The position numbers were made by a program, and so were the translations under genes. This document shows, one piece after another, positions 63,371 through 64,000 of a stretch of DNA of 64,000 nt (the stretch's first letter is position 1; each line of letters opens with the position of its first letter). Under the pieces are notes generated by a model. The model worked only from the letters and a program-made list of their open reading frames with translations. It was not told the origin of the DNA and made no database searches. Source of the stretch: Shewanella psychrotolerans (lineage in GTDB: Bacteria > Pseudomonadota > Gammaproteobacteria > Enterobacterales > Shewanellaceae); the NCBI RefSeq assembly GCF_019457595.1, contig NZ_CP080419.1, positions 2,852,001 through 2,916,000 on the forward strand. The letters are read 5' to 3'.

Positions 63371-64000
63371 TCGCTCGATCCTCTTGATATTCAGGACGTT
63401 GCACTAGACGCTCAACAAAGAACTCTAAGTGCCCACCAGGCTGTTGTGGTATGGGCCAACTAATAATCTTATTAGCTAACCCGTGATATGCAATTGATGC
63501 AGGCGATTTAGGAAACGCTTCTACTATCAATTTTTGTTTACGAACAGATTTACGAAGATTTTCGTCAAATGGAATCGTCGCTACCAACTCTAACGCTACA
63601 TCGAGGAAACGATCCGTTACTTTGCTAAGTTTAGCAAATAACTCCATACCTTCCCGCAAACTTCTAACCATATTGGCAACTATTTTAAATCTAAACACGC
63701 CGTGTTCTCGACTTAAAATTTTAATTAGCGCATAAGCATCGGTAATAGAGGTAGGCTCATCGCACACGACAATCAACACATCTTGCGCTGCGCGTGAAAA
63801 GCTCAACACCATATCTGAAATCCCTGCGGCTGTATCAACGACTAAGATATCAAATTGAGTCCGCATCTCGCTAAAGGCGCGAATAAGGCCAGCGTGTTGC
63901 GCTTGCGTCAACTCGACCATCGCTTGCGTGCCTGAAGTCGCAGGAATAATTCCTATTCCTTTAGGACCTCGAACGATAATATCATCGAGATCGGCATCAC
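63363..64000 (-). CDS. flhG: Flagellar number regulator FlhG (FleN), C-terminal part
   Basis: A MinD-like ATPase that limits flagellar number; the frame is open to the window edge, so the N-terminal part with the Walker A motif lies outside. Visible segments are DLDDIIVRGPKGIGIIPATSGTQAM, the VVDTAAGISD (Walker B-like) segment, and CDEPTSITDAYALIK, all typical of FlhG. It is the first visible gene of the operon ending at cheW. Confidence 0.95.
   Translation of the reverse strand, partial: DADLDDIIVRGPKGIGIIPATSGTQAMVELTQAQHAGLIRAFSEMRTQFDILVVDTAAGISDMVLSFSRAAQDVLIVVCDEPTSITDAYALIKILSREHGVFRFKIVANMVRSLREGMELFAKLSKVTDRFLDVALELVATIPFDENLRKSVRKQKLIVEAFPKSPASIAYHGLANKIISWPIPQQPGGHLEFFVERLVQRPEYQEDRASE

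Overview
The window looks like the chromosome of a marine gammaproteobacterium of the Shewanella type. The evidence is the polar-flagellum chemotaxis block flhG-fliA-cheY-cheZ-cheA-cheB-parC-parP-cheW followed by a DUF2802 gene, a POT peptide transporter next to an MlaA gene, and a Wzy-type polysaccharide locus beside the chemotaxis block. The genus is inferred from gene content and order; no rRNA gene is present.

Layout. (1) 1-1936, plus strand: the 3' end of galU, galE, and a napF-like ferredoxin gene. (2) 2044-5905: a bactofilin, a two-helix membrane protein, an ElyC/YdcF-type envelope protein, a ROK sugar kinase and cysQ. (3) 6358-12871: wzi, then the sulfate-activation operon cysD-cysN-SLC13 permease-cysC on the minus strand. 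(4) 13073-30429, minus strand: a surface-polysaccharide locus with nucleotide-sugar genes (rmlA, a second galU, ugd), a set resembling the UDP-bacillosamine pathway (PglF/E/D/C-like), three glycosyltransferases, Wzy, a pyruvyltransferase, a nitroreductase, Wzx and Wzz. (5) 30769-31359: a decayed IS200-type element. (6) 31465-44895, minus strand: a complete second-type type II secretion system in the order G-E-F-H-I-J-K-L-M-C-D, followed by a gene for a probably very abundant secreted protein that looks like an S-layer subunit. (7) 44991-47765: a large SLBB polysaccharide-export protein. (8) 48482-52061: POT transporter, a response regulator with a degenerate phosphatase domain, and mlaA. (9) 52248-64000: FliK-like and FlhB-C-like genes, then the chemotaxis/flagellar operon, running off the right edge in flhG.

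The most interesting part is the 13-kb block at 31.5-44.9 kb. It pairs a T2SS of unusual gene order and composition (lipoprotein secretin, GspC-like protein without a PDZ domain, no prepilin peptidase) with one candidate cargo. The cargo gene has a strong codon bias, a candidate promoter and a leader of about 215 nt with several stem-loops, the last of which pairs part of the ribosome-binding site. The block lies between the polysaccharide export gene and wzz. My reading is a dedicated S-layer secretion system set inside a capsule/O-antigen locus; the cargo assignment is inference.

The surface-polysaccharide region also carries several slippage-prone tracts: 13.8 copies of GGTTTG upstream of cysD, G9 upstream of rmlA, and G8 inside wzi. 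These make phase variation of the cell surface a testable idea. Terminator-like hairpins with almost no room for a following promoter occur at three same-strand junctions (ugd/galU, galU/rmlA, SLBB gene/gspG), suggesting partial termination.
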